A DNA stretch of 64,000 bases from positions 1 through 64,000 of the forward strand of contig JAFSPP010000006.1 of assembly GCA_017451425.1 (NCBI GenBank), written 5' to 3'. The notes below the pieces were generated by a model. That model did not search any database. It was not told where the DNA came from and was given only the letters and a program-made list of their open reading frames with translations. The translations under genes and the position numbers were made by a program. The stretch's first letter is position 1; every line of letters starts with the position of its first letter. Positions 25,136 through 33,578 of the stretch are shown piece after piece. Origin of the DNA: Clostridia bacterium. GTDB taxonomy: Bacteria; Bacillota; Clostridia; Oscillospirales; Acutalibacteraceae.

Positions 25136-26743
25136 GTGAAACTCACTTTCTGCGGTGCAGCCCATGAAGTCACGGGCAGCTGCTACTATATTGAAGCGTG
25201 CGGCAAGAAGATGCTCGTGGACTACGGTCTCGAACAGGGCGCCGACATTTACGAATCCGGAGATCTTCCGGTCGGCGCCAGCGAGATAGACTATGTCTTT
25301 CTGACGCACGCTCACATTGACCATTCCGGTAAACTCCCGCTGCTTGCAGCGCAGGGGTTTAACGGGACGGTTTTTTGTACCCAGGCGACATATAACCTGT
25401 GTACGATAATGCTCCGCGACTCCGCCCACATCCAGGAGTTCGAAGCGGAGTGGAAAAATGTCAAGGCAAAGCGCGCTGGTAAGGAGGAGGTTCTGCCTCT
25501 CTATACCATTGAGGACGCAATCGCCGCTTTGCACTGCTTTGAATCACACTCATACAATGAACTTATAGATGTAGCTGACGGTATCCAGATAAGGTTCATT
25601 GACGCCGGACATCTTTTGGGTTCATCTTCAATAGAGGTTTTCCTGACAGAGAACGGCATCTCAAAGAAGCTTGTATTCTCAGGCGATATCGGAAATACCG
25701 ATCAGCCTCTCATAAAGGATCCGACCTACATCACCCGTGCGGATTATGTCATAACGGAATCCACCTACGGTGACAGGGCACACGGTGCGAAGCCGGACTA
25801 TGCGGCTTCGCTCGCGAGCATCATCCAGCGCACTTTCGACCGCGGCGGAAACGTCGTAATTCCGTCGTTTGCGGTCGGACGCACACAGGAGATGCTCTAC
25901 TTTATCAGGCAGATAAAGGAGCGCGGACTGGTCACCGGACACGGCGATTTCAAGATTTACATAGACAGCCCCCTGGCTATTGAGGCCACGAATATCTACA
26001 GCAACTGTGACAAGATGTACTTAGACCAGGAAGCGCTGGAACTCATCTCTCAGGGCAAGAACCCGATAGAGGTTTCCGGACTTCGTCTGGCGGTATCGTC
26101 AGAGGAGTCGAAAGCCGTAAACTACGACCTCGACCCCAAGGTTATAATCTCCGCTTCGGGCATGTGCGAGGCCGGCCGTATAAAGCACCACTTAAAGCAT
26201 AATCTGTGGAGACCCGAGTGTACGATTCTCTTTGTCGGCTACCAGGCTGTGGGAACGCTCGGCCGAGCCCTTGTGGACGGAGCCACGACAGTCAAGATCT
26301 TCGGTGAGGAGATTGAGGTTTTAGCGGAGGTCGCAAAGCTTGCCGGTATGTCCGGTCATGCTGACATAAACGGACTTACGAAATGGATTTCAGCCTTTGA
26401 ATTCTCACCCCAGCAGGTATTTGTCTGTCACGGTGATGACGATGTATGTGAGGCCTATACCTCAAAACTCCGCAATGAATTCGGGCTCAACGCATATGCT
26501 CCTTACCCCTATTGCGTGATTGATCTTATCTCGAACAAGATAATCTCTGAGGGTAACAGGACAAAGATTGAAAAGAAACCCGGAGCTGCACCGGTATTCA
26601 AGGCAAACAGCCCTTACGGCAGACTCTTCCTCGCAGGTCAGAGACTCATTCAGACCATTCAGCACAACGAGGGAGGAGCCAACAAGGACCTCGCAAAATT
26701 TGCGGATCAGATTATCGCGCTTTGCGAGAAATGGGACAGATAA
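25136..26743 (+). CDS. MBL-fold/beta-CASP ribonuclease-like protein
   Basis: 535 aa. The metallo-beta-lactamase motif HAHIDHSG and DAGHLLGSSS supply zinc ligands, the beta-CASP domain includes ASGMCEAGRIKHHL, and RMMBL has GMSGHADINGL. This is the CPSF73-like/RNase J-related group that cleaves RNA, but it is shorter than RNase J and lacks its C-terminal dimer domain. Substrate is unknown. The start is GTG 25136, with a weak AGTGGTG upstream; a TATAAT lies at 25095-25100. Confidence 0.9.
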   Translation: MKLTFCGAAHEVTGSCYYIEACGKKMLVDYGLEQGADIYESGDLPVGASEIDYVFLTHAHIDHSGKLPLLAAQGFNGTVFCTQATYNLCTIMLRDSAHIQEFEAEWKNVKAKRAGKEEVLPLYTIEDAIAALHCFESHSYNELIDVADGIQIRFIDAGHLLGSSSIEVFLTENGISKKLVFSGDIGNTDQPLIKDPTYITRADYVITESTYGDRAHGAKPDYAASLASIIQRTFDRGGNVVIPSFAVGRTQEMLYFIRQIKERGLVTGHGDFKIYIDSPLAIEATNIYSNCDKMYLDQEALELISQGKNPIEVSGLRLAVSSEESKAVNYDLDPKVIISASGMCEAGRIKHHLKHNLWRPECTILFVGYQAVGTLGRALVDGATTVKIFGEEIEVLAEVAKLAGMSGHADINGLTKWISAFEFSPQQVFVCHGDDDVCEAYTSKLRNEFGLNAYAPYPYCVIDLISNKIISEGNRTKIEKKPGAAPVFKANSPYGRLFLAGQRLIQTIQHNEGGANKDLAKFADQIIALCEKWDR

Positions 26744-26818
26744 CATACCGTTCGTACGGAAAACCCGGCATTTCGTACCCGGCACGTCCGATTCTCATGC
26801 TTTTTCGACATTATATAT

Positions 26819-26852
26819 AGAGGCGGTTTTAATGCCGCCTCTTATTTTTTTT
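26819..26852 (+). terminator. Terminator between the MBL gene and ssb
   Basis: AGAGGCGG (26819-26826) pairs with CCGCCTCT (26835-26842), followed by a long T-rich run. It lies only 14 nt before the ssb start, so ssb needs read-through or a promoter inside the 120-nt spacer; none is clear. Confidence 0.8.
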
Positions 26853-26866
26853 CAAGGAGGAAAAAC

Positions 26867-27166
26867 ATGAGAAGTATTATCTTAAGCGGTCGTCTCACAA
26901 GAGACCCCGAAATCAGGGAAGTGACCGAGAAGAAAACCAAGGTCGCTGAGTTTACATTGGCCAACAACGACCGTGACAAGGAGAATGCGGAATTCTTCGA
27001 TGTCACCTGCTGGGACACACTTGCAAAGTTCGTTGAAAACTATGTGAAAAAAGGACAGAAGATTGTAGTCTCGGGCTCTTTTGAAAATGAGGCCTATAAG
27101 GATAAGGACGGTAATAACCGCTACCATTTCAGGATCAAGGCAACCAATATTGAGTTTGCCGGATAG
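26867..27166 (+). CDS. ssb: Short single-stranded DNA-binding protein
   Basis: 99 aa comprising just the OB fold: SIILSGRLTRDPEIR, FTLANN, FFDVTCWDTLAKFVENY, KGQKIVVSGSF, and YHFRIKATNIEF. The acidic DDDIPF-like tail of housekeeping SSB is absent and the protein stops at the end of the fold. It is not in the usual rpsF-ssb-rpsR setting, so it is probably a secondary SSB. AAGGAGG precedes the ATG. Confidence 0.9.
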   Translation: MRSIILSGRLTRDPEIREVTEKKTKVAEFTLANNDRDKENAEFFDVTCWDTLAKFVENYVKKGQKIVVSGSFENEAYKDKDGNNRYHFRIKATNIEFAG

Positions 27167-27174
27167 CAGTATGA

Positions 27175-27257
27175 AAGGTGGCTGCAAAAACCATTTCTTT
27201 TCCATGACTGATAACCCCTAATCAATCAATTCCCAATCACACGTTTGCAGCCACCTT
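27175..27257 (+). repeat. 14-bp inverted repeat with a 55-nt loop
   Basis: AAGGTGGCTGCAAA (27175-27188) and TTTGCAGCCACCTT (27244-27257) are perfectly complementary. The repeat begins 8 nt after the ssb stop and ends 24 nt before the next start. No T tract adjoins the right arm (ATAAAAAA follows). It may be a terminator-like stem, a structured leader of the surface protein gene, or an insertion remnant. Confidence 0.7.
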
Positions 27258-27281
27258 CTCATAAAAAAGGAGGAGGAAGGC

Positions 27282-29702
27282 TTGAAGAACAGAAAAATAA
27301 AGAAACGACTCTTGTCGTTTCTTTTCGTTATCACCATATTTGCGTCAATCGGCATTGTCGCCAATGCGGACTGGAAGGACAATGCCGACGTAATATCCGG
27401 AGAGAGGGTAATCGTCAATATGGACGACTACTGCAATCCGGGCGCGGCGGGACCTGAGAAGAGCATGGCTTCGCCGTCATACAACTACACATTTCACAAT
27501 GGCCATACGGCCAACATACACATGGGGTATGTAACGGCGGACTACTATTCTCTGGGAGAGCCGCGCCACGGCTCGGACGGAAATACAATCTGGGCATACT
27601 GTATGGAATTTGATGTTGAAGCGTACGCGGCTGCTGACCGCTACGGTGCCGCCGCTGAAAGCGCCGTGGGAAACCGGGTCTGGTCACGCATGGCGGAGGC
27701 TCAGCGCAAAGGTGTAATGCTCGCGACTCTCTACGGTTTCCCGAAGGTCCAAAACGGACCCACCGCAGCGGACAGCTATGCCGCGACGCAGATTCTTATC
27801 TGGGAGTTTCAGACGGGAGTCAGAAACTCCGTGACAAACAACGCGAGACAGGCCGTAAACTACTCATACAGCTATGGCGGAGAGAGCGGTACGGTCAGTC
27901 TTCCGCAGAACTTTTTCTATAACATAATTGCGGTCAGCCCGGGAGGCATAACCGCATATAACAACCTTGTTGCGAAAATCTATAACCATGAGAAGCAGCC
28001 GAGCTTTGCCTCATCGAGAATTGAACTGGCGTATGACTCGGCAAGCGGTAAGTATACGAAAACCCTGACCGACACTAACGGTGTCTTATCAACATACGAC
28101 GTCACCGCCGACAGCGGAGTTACCGCATCTGTCAGCGGCAACACCCTGACTCTTACGGCAAACAGATATGTAAACGGAGCAAATCTCACGCTGACCAAAA
28201 AAGCGAAGCCGGCTACATCGCAGAGCATGCTCGTACTCTCTGCCACACCGGAAGGACAGAGCATGGTCACGGGACAGAGGCAGGTGCCCGTCTCATACAC
28301 CTACAAGGTCTATGCTTTAAACGGCGCGCTTAAGGTTCAGAAACGCTCAAGTGACGGAGTGGTCTCGGGCATTAAGTTCAATGTTACGGGGCAGGGTATA
28401 AACACCGTCCTCACAACGGATTCCTCAGGCGTCGCAGTGCTGAACAATATTCCTGTCGGCTCATACACTGTGACCGAGCAGGTGCCTGACAGGTATGTCA
28501 ATCAGGCACCGAAGACAGCCACTGTACAGAGCGGACAGACAGTCGTGGCCGCCTTCGGAAACGTCGTGAAAAAGGGTGACCTCATAATCAGAAAGATTGA
28601 CGCGGGTACAGGTAAGGCCGTACCGGGAGCTCAGTTTGAGGTATACGATGAGAAAGACAATCACGTTGCCACAGAAGTCGCAAATGAAAACGGTGAGGCC
28701 GTTTTCAAAGACCTTCTCTACGGCAACTACTATGTCTTCGAAAGCCTCGCGCCCGCGGGATATCTGCTCTCCGAAAAACGCTATGATTTCTCGATTACCG
28801 AGGAGGGACAGGTAATAGAGGAGACCTTTGAGGACGAGAACCTCATGCGCAGATTCTCGCTGTACAAGAAGGGTGAAGTTCTGACCGGTTTTGAGGAGTC
28901 AAAGGACGGTGACAGAACTGTCTTCACTCCGACATATGAGGAACAGTATCTCTCGGGCTGTGTGGTCGGAATCTTCGCCGGGGAGGACATCTACACGTCT
29001 GACGGGACAAGGCGTTTTCAGAAGGATGAACTTGTTGATTCGGTAGTCACAAGCAAGGAAGGCCCCGTATTTACGAAGGACCTCTTTGAGGGTGTCTACT
29101 ATGCAAAGGAGATAGGTGCCCCGAAAGGTTATGCCTTAAACGAAAAGACCACTGAAGTCTGCCTTTTCAGCGATGACTGTGAAGTGACTCTTGAGAATGA
29201 TAGAATCAGGGCAAATCTCATCTTCACAAAGACTATGGCGGACACTATGCCCGAACTCCTGCCGACACTGTATAAGCAGGTGGTCTTCGGTGTGTTTGCC
29301 GGTGAGGAGATTGAGGGGCTGCCCGCAGGCTCGCTTCTTGAGATAATCCGTCCGGATGAAGACGGCAGCTGCCGGATGACAGCTGACCTGCCGTACGGCT
29401 TTAAGTACTACATCAAAGAACTTGAGACCGCCGCCGGCTATACACTCAATGAAAATGAATATACCTTCGATTTCGTGCCGGCGGCCTCTGACCCGGTCTG
29501 TGAAATTGAACTCTGTGAGAATAACGAGATAATCAACAGACCGGACGAGAGTAAACGCGCAATTGAGCGCGCATACTACGGACCGGACACGGCGGACGAA
29601 CTTTCCGAAAACGCGAAGCTCCTGATTATCACCGCGGCCGAGTCAATCGTGCTCACTGCACTAATAATTATAAAAAAGAATAAATTGACTTTATATTACT
29701 AA
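27282..29702 (+). CDS. Surface adhesin/pilin-like protein with thioester and Cna-B domains
   Basis: 806 aa. Signal peptide 1-29; thioester domain about 45-235, with the Cys107 (WAYCMEF) and Gln170 (AATQILIWEF) pair that forms the covalent host-binding bond; four Cna-B/SpaA modules near 350-428, 432-515, 525-640 and 643-750, each with a Lys early and a Glu (399, 487, 610, 713) suited to isopeptide bonds. The tail has YYGPDTADELSE, a hydrophobic stretch (778-796) and KKNK, like a sortase signal but with GPDTA in place of LPxTG. Start is TTG 27282 with AGGAGGAGG upstream. No sortase gene is in the window. Confidence 0.88.
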   Translation: MKNRKIKKRLLSFLFVITIFASIGIVANADWKDNADVISGERVIVNMDDYCNPGAAGPEKSMASPSYNYTFHNGHTANIHMGYVTADYYSLGEPRHGSDGNTIWAYCMEFDVEAYAAADRYGAAAESAVGNRVWSRMAEAQRKGVMLATLYGFPKVQNGPTAADSYAATQILIWEFQTGVRNSVTNNARQAVNYSYSYGGESGTVSLPQNFFYNIIAVSPGGITAYNNLVAKIYNHEKQPSFASSRIELAYDSASGKYTKTLTDTNGVLSTYDVTADSGVTASVSGNTLTLTANRYVNGANLTLTKKAKPATSQSMLVLSATPEGQSMVTGQRQVPVSYTYKVYALNGALKVQKRSSDGVVSGIKFNVTGQGINTVLTTDSSGVAVLNNIPVGSYTVTEQVPDRYVNQAPKTATVQSGQTVVAAFGNVVKKGDLIIRKIDAGTGKAVPGAQFEVYDEKDNHVATEVANENGEAVFKDLLYGNYYVFESLAPAGYLLSEKRYDFSITEEGQVIEETFEDENLMRRFSLYKKGEVLTGFEESKDGDRTVFTPTYEEQYLSGCVVGIFAGEDIYTSDGTRRFQKDELVDSVVTSKEGPVFTKDLFEGVYYAKEIGAPKGYALNEKTTEVCLFSDDCEVTLENDRIRANLIFTKTMADTMPELLPTLYKQVVFGVFAGEEIEGLPAGSLLEIIRPDEDGSCRMTADLPYGFKYYIKELETAAGYTLNENEYTFDFVPAASDPVCEIELCENNEIINRPDESKRAIERAYYGPDTADELSENAKLLIITAAESIVLTALIIIKKNKLTLYY

Positions 29703-29747
29703 GGTTGTAAAATTCTCTTTGACTTAATTTCAAGGGGATTTACGACG

Positions 29748-31532
29748 ATGAAAGTAATTTACAACGATGGACATGTGGCTGAGTGCCCCGAGGAGGAACA
29801 GCTCCACGTCATCCGTCACACGGCTGCTCACATAATGGCACAGGCCATAAAACGCCTCTGGCCGCACGCTGACTTTGCGTACGGACCTGCAAACGAGAGA
29901 GGTTTTTATTACGATGTAGACCTCGGTGACACCAAACTCACCGACGAGGACCTTCAGGCCATTGAGGCTGAGATGAAGAAAATCGTAAAGGAGAACCTTC
30001 CCATCAAGTCCTTCATACTTCCGAGAGAAGAGGCAATAAAGCTCATGGAGGACCGCAAGGAGTCATACAAGGTTGAGCACATAGGCGACCTCCCCGAGGA
30101 TGCCGTAATAAGCTTCTATCAGCAGGGTGAGTACATTGACATGTGCACCGGCCCTCATCTCACATACACAAAAGCGCTCAAGGCTTTCAAGATCACCGGA
30201 CAGTCCGGCGCATACTGGAAGGCTGACAAGAACAATAAGATGCTCACCCGTGTAAACGGTACGGCTTTTGCAACCCAGGAGGAACTTGAAAAGTATCTTC
30301 AGGAGCTTGCAGAGGCAGAGCAGCGCGACCACAGAAAGATAGGCAGGGAGATGGGCCTCTTCATGACCGACAACCTTGTCGGCCGCGGCCTTCCAATGTT
30401 CCTTCCCAAAGGCTATACACTCTGGCAGGAACTTGAGGAGTACATCAAGGAGAAGGAGCGCAGACTTGACTATCAGCATGTCATGACACCCTGTGTAGGC
30501 ACTGTGGACCTCTACAAGACCTCGGGTCACTGGGACCACTACAAGGAGAACATGTTCCCCGCAATGGAAGTTGAGGGTGAGGCATTTGTCCTTCGTCCCA
30601 TGAACTGCCCGCACCACATGCGTATCTACGCCAACAAGCCTCACTCATACCGTGACCTTCCCCTGAGAATAGGCGAGATTGCTCACGACTTCCGTTTTGA
30701 GGCCTCAGGCACACTCAAGGGTATTGAGCGCGCACGTCACTTCTGCCAGAACGACGCACACCTCTTCGTGACACCTGAGCAGATCAAAGATGAAGTCTCC
30801 GCAGTATGCGACCTCATCTTCGAGGCATACAGAGACTTCAAGATTACAGATTACCGCTGCGTTCTCTCACTGAGAGACCCTGCAGATACACAGAAGTACC
30901 ATCCGGATGACGAGATGTGGGAGAAGGCCGAGTCCGCTCTCCGCGAAGTAATGATAGACCTCGGTCTCGACTTCACGGAGGAGATAGGCGAGGCCGCCTT
31001 CTACGGACCGAAGCTCGACGTAAACGTCAAGCCGGCAGTCGGCGGCGAGTACACGCTCTCCACCTGCCAGCTCGACTTCTGCCTTCCGGCGAAGTTCGAA
31101 CTCACCTATGTCGACAAGGACGGTACGGAGAAGACTCCCGTCGTTTTACACCGCGCAATCCTCGGTTCACTTGACCGTTTCATGGCCTACCTCATCGAGG
31201 AGACCAAGGGCAAGTTCCCCGTATGGCTTGCGCCGCTCCAGGTCAAGGTCCTTCCCGTATCGGACAAGACTCTCGACTACTCAAAGGCCATCTATGAGAA
31301 ACTCATGGATCTCGGCATAAGAGTTGAACTCGATGACAGAAACGAGAAGGTCGGCTACAAGATCCGTGAGGCACAGCAGGTTGACCGCGTACCTTATATG
31401 CTCGTCCTCGGCCCTCAGGAGTCCGAAGCGAACACGGTAGCCGTCAGAAGCCGCGACACAGGCGAAACAGAAACAATGTCCTTTGAGGCTTTCGTAGAGA
31501 AGATTACGAAAGAGATTAAAGACAGAGCTTAA
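29748..31532 (+). CDS. thrS: Threonyl-tRNA synthetase lacking the TGS domain
   Basis: 594 aa class II synthetase. The usual N-terminal TGS domain (about 60 aa) is reduced to a 17-residue stub before the editing domain, whose HxxxH (HTAAH) and CTGPH residues are intact. The catalytic core has the zinc Cys in LRPMNCPHHM and His in QNDAHLF and VVLHRAILGS; the anticodon-binding domain is complete. It starts 45 nt after the adhesin gene, leaving no space for a T-box leader. GGGGAT precedes the ATG. Clostridial ThrRS of this short type are known from memory. Confidence 0.95.
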   Translation: MKVIYNDGHVAECPEEEQLHVIRHTAAHIMAQAIKRLWPHADFAYGPANERGFYYDVDLGDTKLTDEDLQAIEAEMKKIVKENLPIKSFILPREEAIKLMEDRKESYKVEHIGDLPEDAVISFYQQGEYIDMCTGPHLTYTKALKAFKITGQSGAYWKADKNNKMLTRVNGTAFATQEELEKYLQELAEAEQRDHRKIGREMGLFMTDNLVGRGLPMFLPKGYTLWQELEEYIKEKERRLDYQHVMTPCVGTVDLYKTSGHWDHYKENMFPAMEVEGEAFVLRPMNCPHHMRIYANKPHSYRDLPLRIGEIAHDFRFEASGTLKGIERARHFCQNDAHLFVTPEQIKDEVSAVCDLIFEAYRDFKITDYRCVLSLRDPADTQKYHPDDEMWEKAESALREVMIDLGLDFTEEIGEAAFYGPKLDVNVKPAVGGEYTLSTCQLDFCLPAKFELTYVDKDGTEKTPVVLHRAILGSLDRFMAYLIEETKGKFPVWLAPLQVKVLPVSDKTLDYSKAIYEKLMDLGIRVELDDRNEKVGYKIREAQQVDRVPYMLVLGPQESEANTVAVRSRDTGETETMSFEAFVEKITKEIKDRA

Positions 31533-31550
31533 CAAAAACGCAAAACAACA

Positions 31551-31597
31551 AAATATTCCGCCCCATATGACAACCATATGGGGCGATATTTTTTCTC
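31551..31597 (+). terminator. Terminator of thrS
   Basis: GCCCCATATG (31560-31569) pairs with CATATGGGGC (31575-31584), extended by AATATT/GATATT, with six T residues after. Confidence 0.85.
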
Positions 31598-31618
31598 TAA
31601 AATGTATTACAAAAAGTA

Positions 31619-31646
31619 TTGCAAAATAGAATACAAAGATTATAAT
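31619..31646 (+). promoter_or_regulatory. Promoter of the BrnA-like gene
   Basis: TTGCAA (31619-31624), 16-nt spacer and TATAAT (31641-31646). Two ribosome-site-like stretches (AAAGGAG and GAGGAGG) lie between it and the ATG. Confidence 0.7.
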
Positions 31647-31684
31647 GAAAGGAGAGACACCTTTGGATGAGGAGGTAAGGTATT

Positions 31685-32002
31685 ATGATAGTAAGAAAAA
31701 CAATTGATTTCAGCAAACCTATAGAACTTACACCTGAACAGGAAAGGATGCTTGATGCACTTAAGGACAGGATACCTGAACCGGATGAAGAAAACCCTGA
31801 ACTCTCTCCCGAGGATTTCGACAGAATGCGTAAGGCGATGGAGGAGCGTCAGGCCAGAAAAAGAAAAGAGGTTGTAACACTTCGCCTTAAACCTCAGACA
31901 ATCAAGAAAGCTAAGTCCCTCGGCAAAGGCTACACAACTCTCATGAGTGACATACTTGAAACTGTCTTCAACAACGACGAACTGCTCAAAACATTCATTT
32001 GA
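31685..32002 (+). CDS. BrnA-like antitoxin without a visible toxin partner
   Basis: 105 aa. A charged N-terminal region with SPEDFDRMRKAMEERQARK leads to a DNA-binding C-terminus VVTLRLKPQTIKKAKSLGKGYTTLMSDIL, matching the BrnA/CopG-like ribbon-helix-helix form VTLRL..GKGYQT. In BrnTA systems the toxin gene brnT comes first; here the preceding region holds only a promoter and no BrnT. GAGGAGG lies 9 nt before the ATG. It may be an orphan regulator or a solitary antitoxin. Confidence 0.75.
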   Translation: MIVRKTIDFSKPIELTPEQERMLDALKDRIPEPDEENPELSPEDFDRMRKAMEERQARKRKEVVTLRLKPQTIKKAKSLGKGYTTLMSDILETVFNNDELLKTFI

Positions 32003-32010
32003 AGGAGAAA

Positions 32011-32045
32011 AAAACGGAGGCTCGGATGAGCCTCCGTTTTATTTT
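32011..32045. terminator. Bidirectional terminator between convergent genes
   Basis: AAAACGGAGGCTC (32011-32023) and GAGCCTCCGTTTT (32028-32040) form a perfect 13-bp stem around GGAT. A residues on one side and T residues on the other serve the BrnA-like gene and the minus-strand lipoprotein gene. Confidence 0.88.
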
Positions 32046-32048
32046 GTT

Positions 32049-32612
32049 TTAGTTGTTGCCGGAGTCTGAGGAGCCGGCGTCTATCTGGGTGGCGATGAAG
32101 TTTGTGCCGTCTTCGAAGAACTGAGGACAGGCGTAGCCTTCAAGGACAAAGGCTTTCTCCATGCCGTTTATGGTGAGGGTCTGCCAGTACTCATCGGGGG
32201 TGAGGACTGCGCCGCTGTTGAAGACGACTGCGCCGTTTTGTGCCTTGCCTGCGCCGAGGATGATGACTCCGTTCTTTTCGTCGAGCTGGTAGGTTACTTC
32301 AAACTCTGCGACTGCGTCCATGAAGTTCATCTGGACATAGGCCTTGTCATCTTTGAAGGTGATCTTGTTTAAGTACTCTTCCTTTTCAATGCCGTAGTCT
32401 TCCTGCTCCGCTGCAACGTACTTGCCCTCTATTACGGGTTTCTTCTCGGTGGGAGCCTCTGTTGTCTCAGGCTCTTCCGTTGTGGTCTCCGGTGCCGCTG
32501 TTGTGGTCTCGGGGGCCTTTGTTGTTGTCGGGGTCTGATCTTTCTTCGGCTTGCAGGCCGCGAAGGTGAGGATGATTGTTGCTGCGAGTATTAAGGTTAT
32601 GACTCTTTTCAT
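32049..32612 (-). CDS. Putative lipoprotein, 187 aa
   Basis: The start is ATG 32612, with AAGGAG 7 nt upstream; a longer in-frame extension would overlap prmA and bury the signal. Signal peptide ends TFAAC, so Cys20 would be lipidated. A Thr/Glu/Pro-rich spacer (about 25-50) leads to a globular domain of about 130 residues with alternating beta-like segments (KAYVQMNFMDAVAEFEVTY, NGVIILGAG). No family is recognised. The same TTT/EP-type spacer is seen in the L,D-transpeptidase at 2572. Confidence 0.82.
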   Translation of the reverse strand: MKRVITLILAATIILTFAACKPKKDQTPTTTKAPETTTAAPETTTEEPETTEAPTEKKPVIEGKYVAAEQEDYGIEKEEYLNKITFKDDKAYVQMNFMDAVAEFEVTYQLDEKNGVIILGAGKAQNGAVVFNSGAVLTPDEYWQTLTINGMEKAFVLEGYACPQFFEDGTNFIATQIDAGSSDSGNN

Positions 32613-32623
32613 GTTATCTCCTT

Positions 32624-33577
32624 TCAGGTGAGGACGAAGCAGAGCCATTCACCGCTCTGATGTCTTTCCTTTATGGTGAAATTATTTTCTTTTATTGATT
32701 TTAGTATATCTTTCTCTCTGGAGTCTATGATTCCGGAGATTATGAATATACCGTCAGGTTTCATGAATTGTCTCGCGTTTTTTAAGAATATTATGAGGAC
32801 GTCGGCTACGATGTTTGTCGTAACTACGTCGAATTTCTCGTGAATTTTCTCAGTCATGTCGCCTAAAACGACCTGAAATTGGCGAGGTGTAAAGGCATTT
32901 AACTTGCCATTCTCGTATGCAGTCTTCACTGCGAGCTCGTCAATGTCCACACCTACGGCGTTTTCGGCGTCCAGGAGGAGGGCGGACAGAGCGAGAATTC
33001 CGGAGCCGCAGCCGAGGTCGAGCAGAGACTCTCCGCCTTTGATGTTCTGCTCCAGAACTTCAAGGCAAAGGCGGGTGGTGTCGTGCGTGCCCGTACCGAA
33101 TGCAAGGCCCGGATCAATCCTGAGGACCTTTCTTCCTTTGGGGTCATAATCAGTAATCCAGGTCGGGCAGATCGCGAGGTTTTCACCCACTTCTATCGGG
33201 TGGAAGTTCTCTTTCCACTTGTTCTGCCAGTCCTCATTTTTGCAGAGAGTCGTGTCTATGGTGTGGTTTATTCTCTCTTTGTTCAGGCATTCCGAGAGGT
33301 ATTGGATGGCCTCCTGCGGGTTCTCGTCGGGTTTTATGTAGATGTGTATTATGCCCAGGCTACGGTCTTTTTCGAGAAGTTCCTCGTCTATGAGGTCTAT
33401 GTGGGCTATGTCCCATGCTTCTTCCTCAAGGGTTCTGTAGTCCTCGATGAAGATACCGTACGGGACGGCCATATTTGCTATGTCTGCCGCGCGGTCAATG
33501 TCGTTCGCGGAAATTTCAATCTTTATTTCGGTCCAGTTTTCATCCGGGCCGAAATTAACATAAGCATTATTGTTCAT
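32624..33577 (-). CDS. prmA: Ribosomal protein L11 methyltransferase
   Basis: 317 aa. Methylates L11 with SAM. The C-terminal methyltransferase domain has the diagnostic DPGLAFGTGTHDTTRLCLE, SAM motif LLDLGCGSGILAL and the catalytic-site NIVADVL. The N-terminal domain for L11 binding (about 1-120) is present. It starts 1 nt after the stop of the YhaM gene, so it is co-transcribed with it; there is no strong ribosome site, implying coupling. Confidence 0.95.
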   Translation of the reverse strand: MNNNAYVNFGPDENWTEIKIEISANDIDRAADIANMAVPYGIFIEDYRTLEEEAWDIAHIDLIDEELLEKDRSLGIIHIYIKPDENPQEAIQYLSECLNKERINHTIDTTLCKNEDWQNKWKENFHPIEVGENLAICPTWITDYDPKGRKVLRIDPGLAFGTGTHDTTRLCLEVLEQNIKGGESLLDLGCGSGILALSALLLDAENAVGVDIDELAVKTAYENGKLNAFTPRQFQVVLGDMTEKIHEKFDVVTTNIVADVLIIFLKNARQFMKPDGIFIISGIIDSREKDILKSIKENNFTIKERHQSGEWLCFVLT

Positions 33578-33578
33578 T

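Noticed and set aside
29703-29747. T-box or other riboswitch before thrS
   Set aside because: Only 45 nt separate it from the adhesin gene, too short for a T-box.
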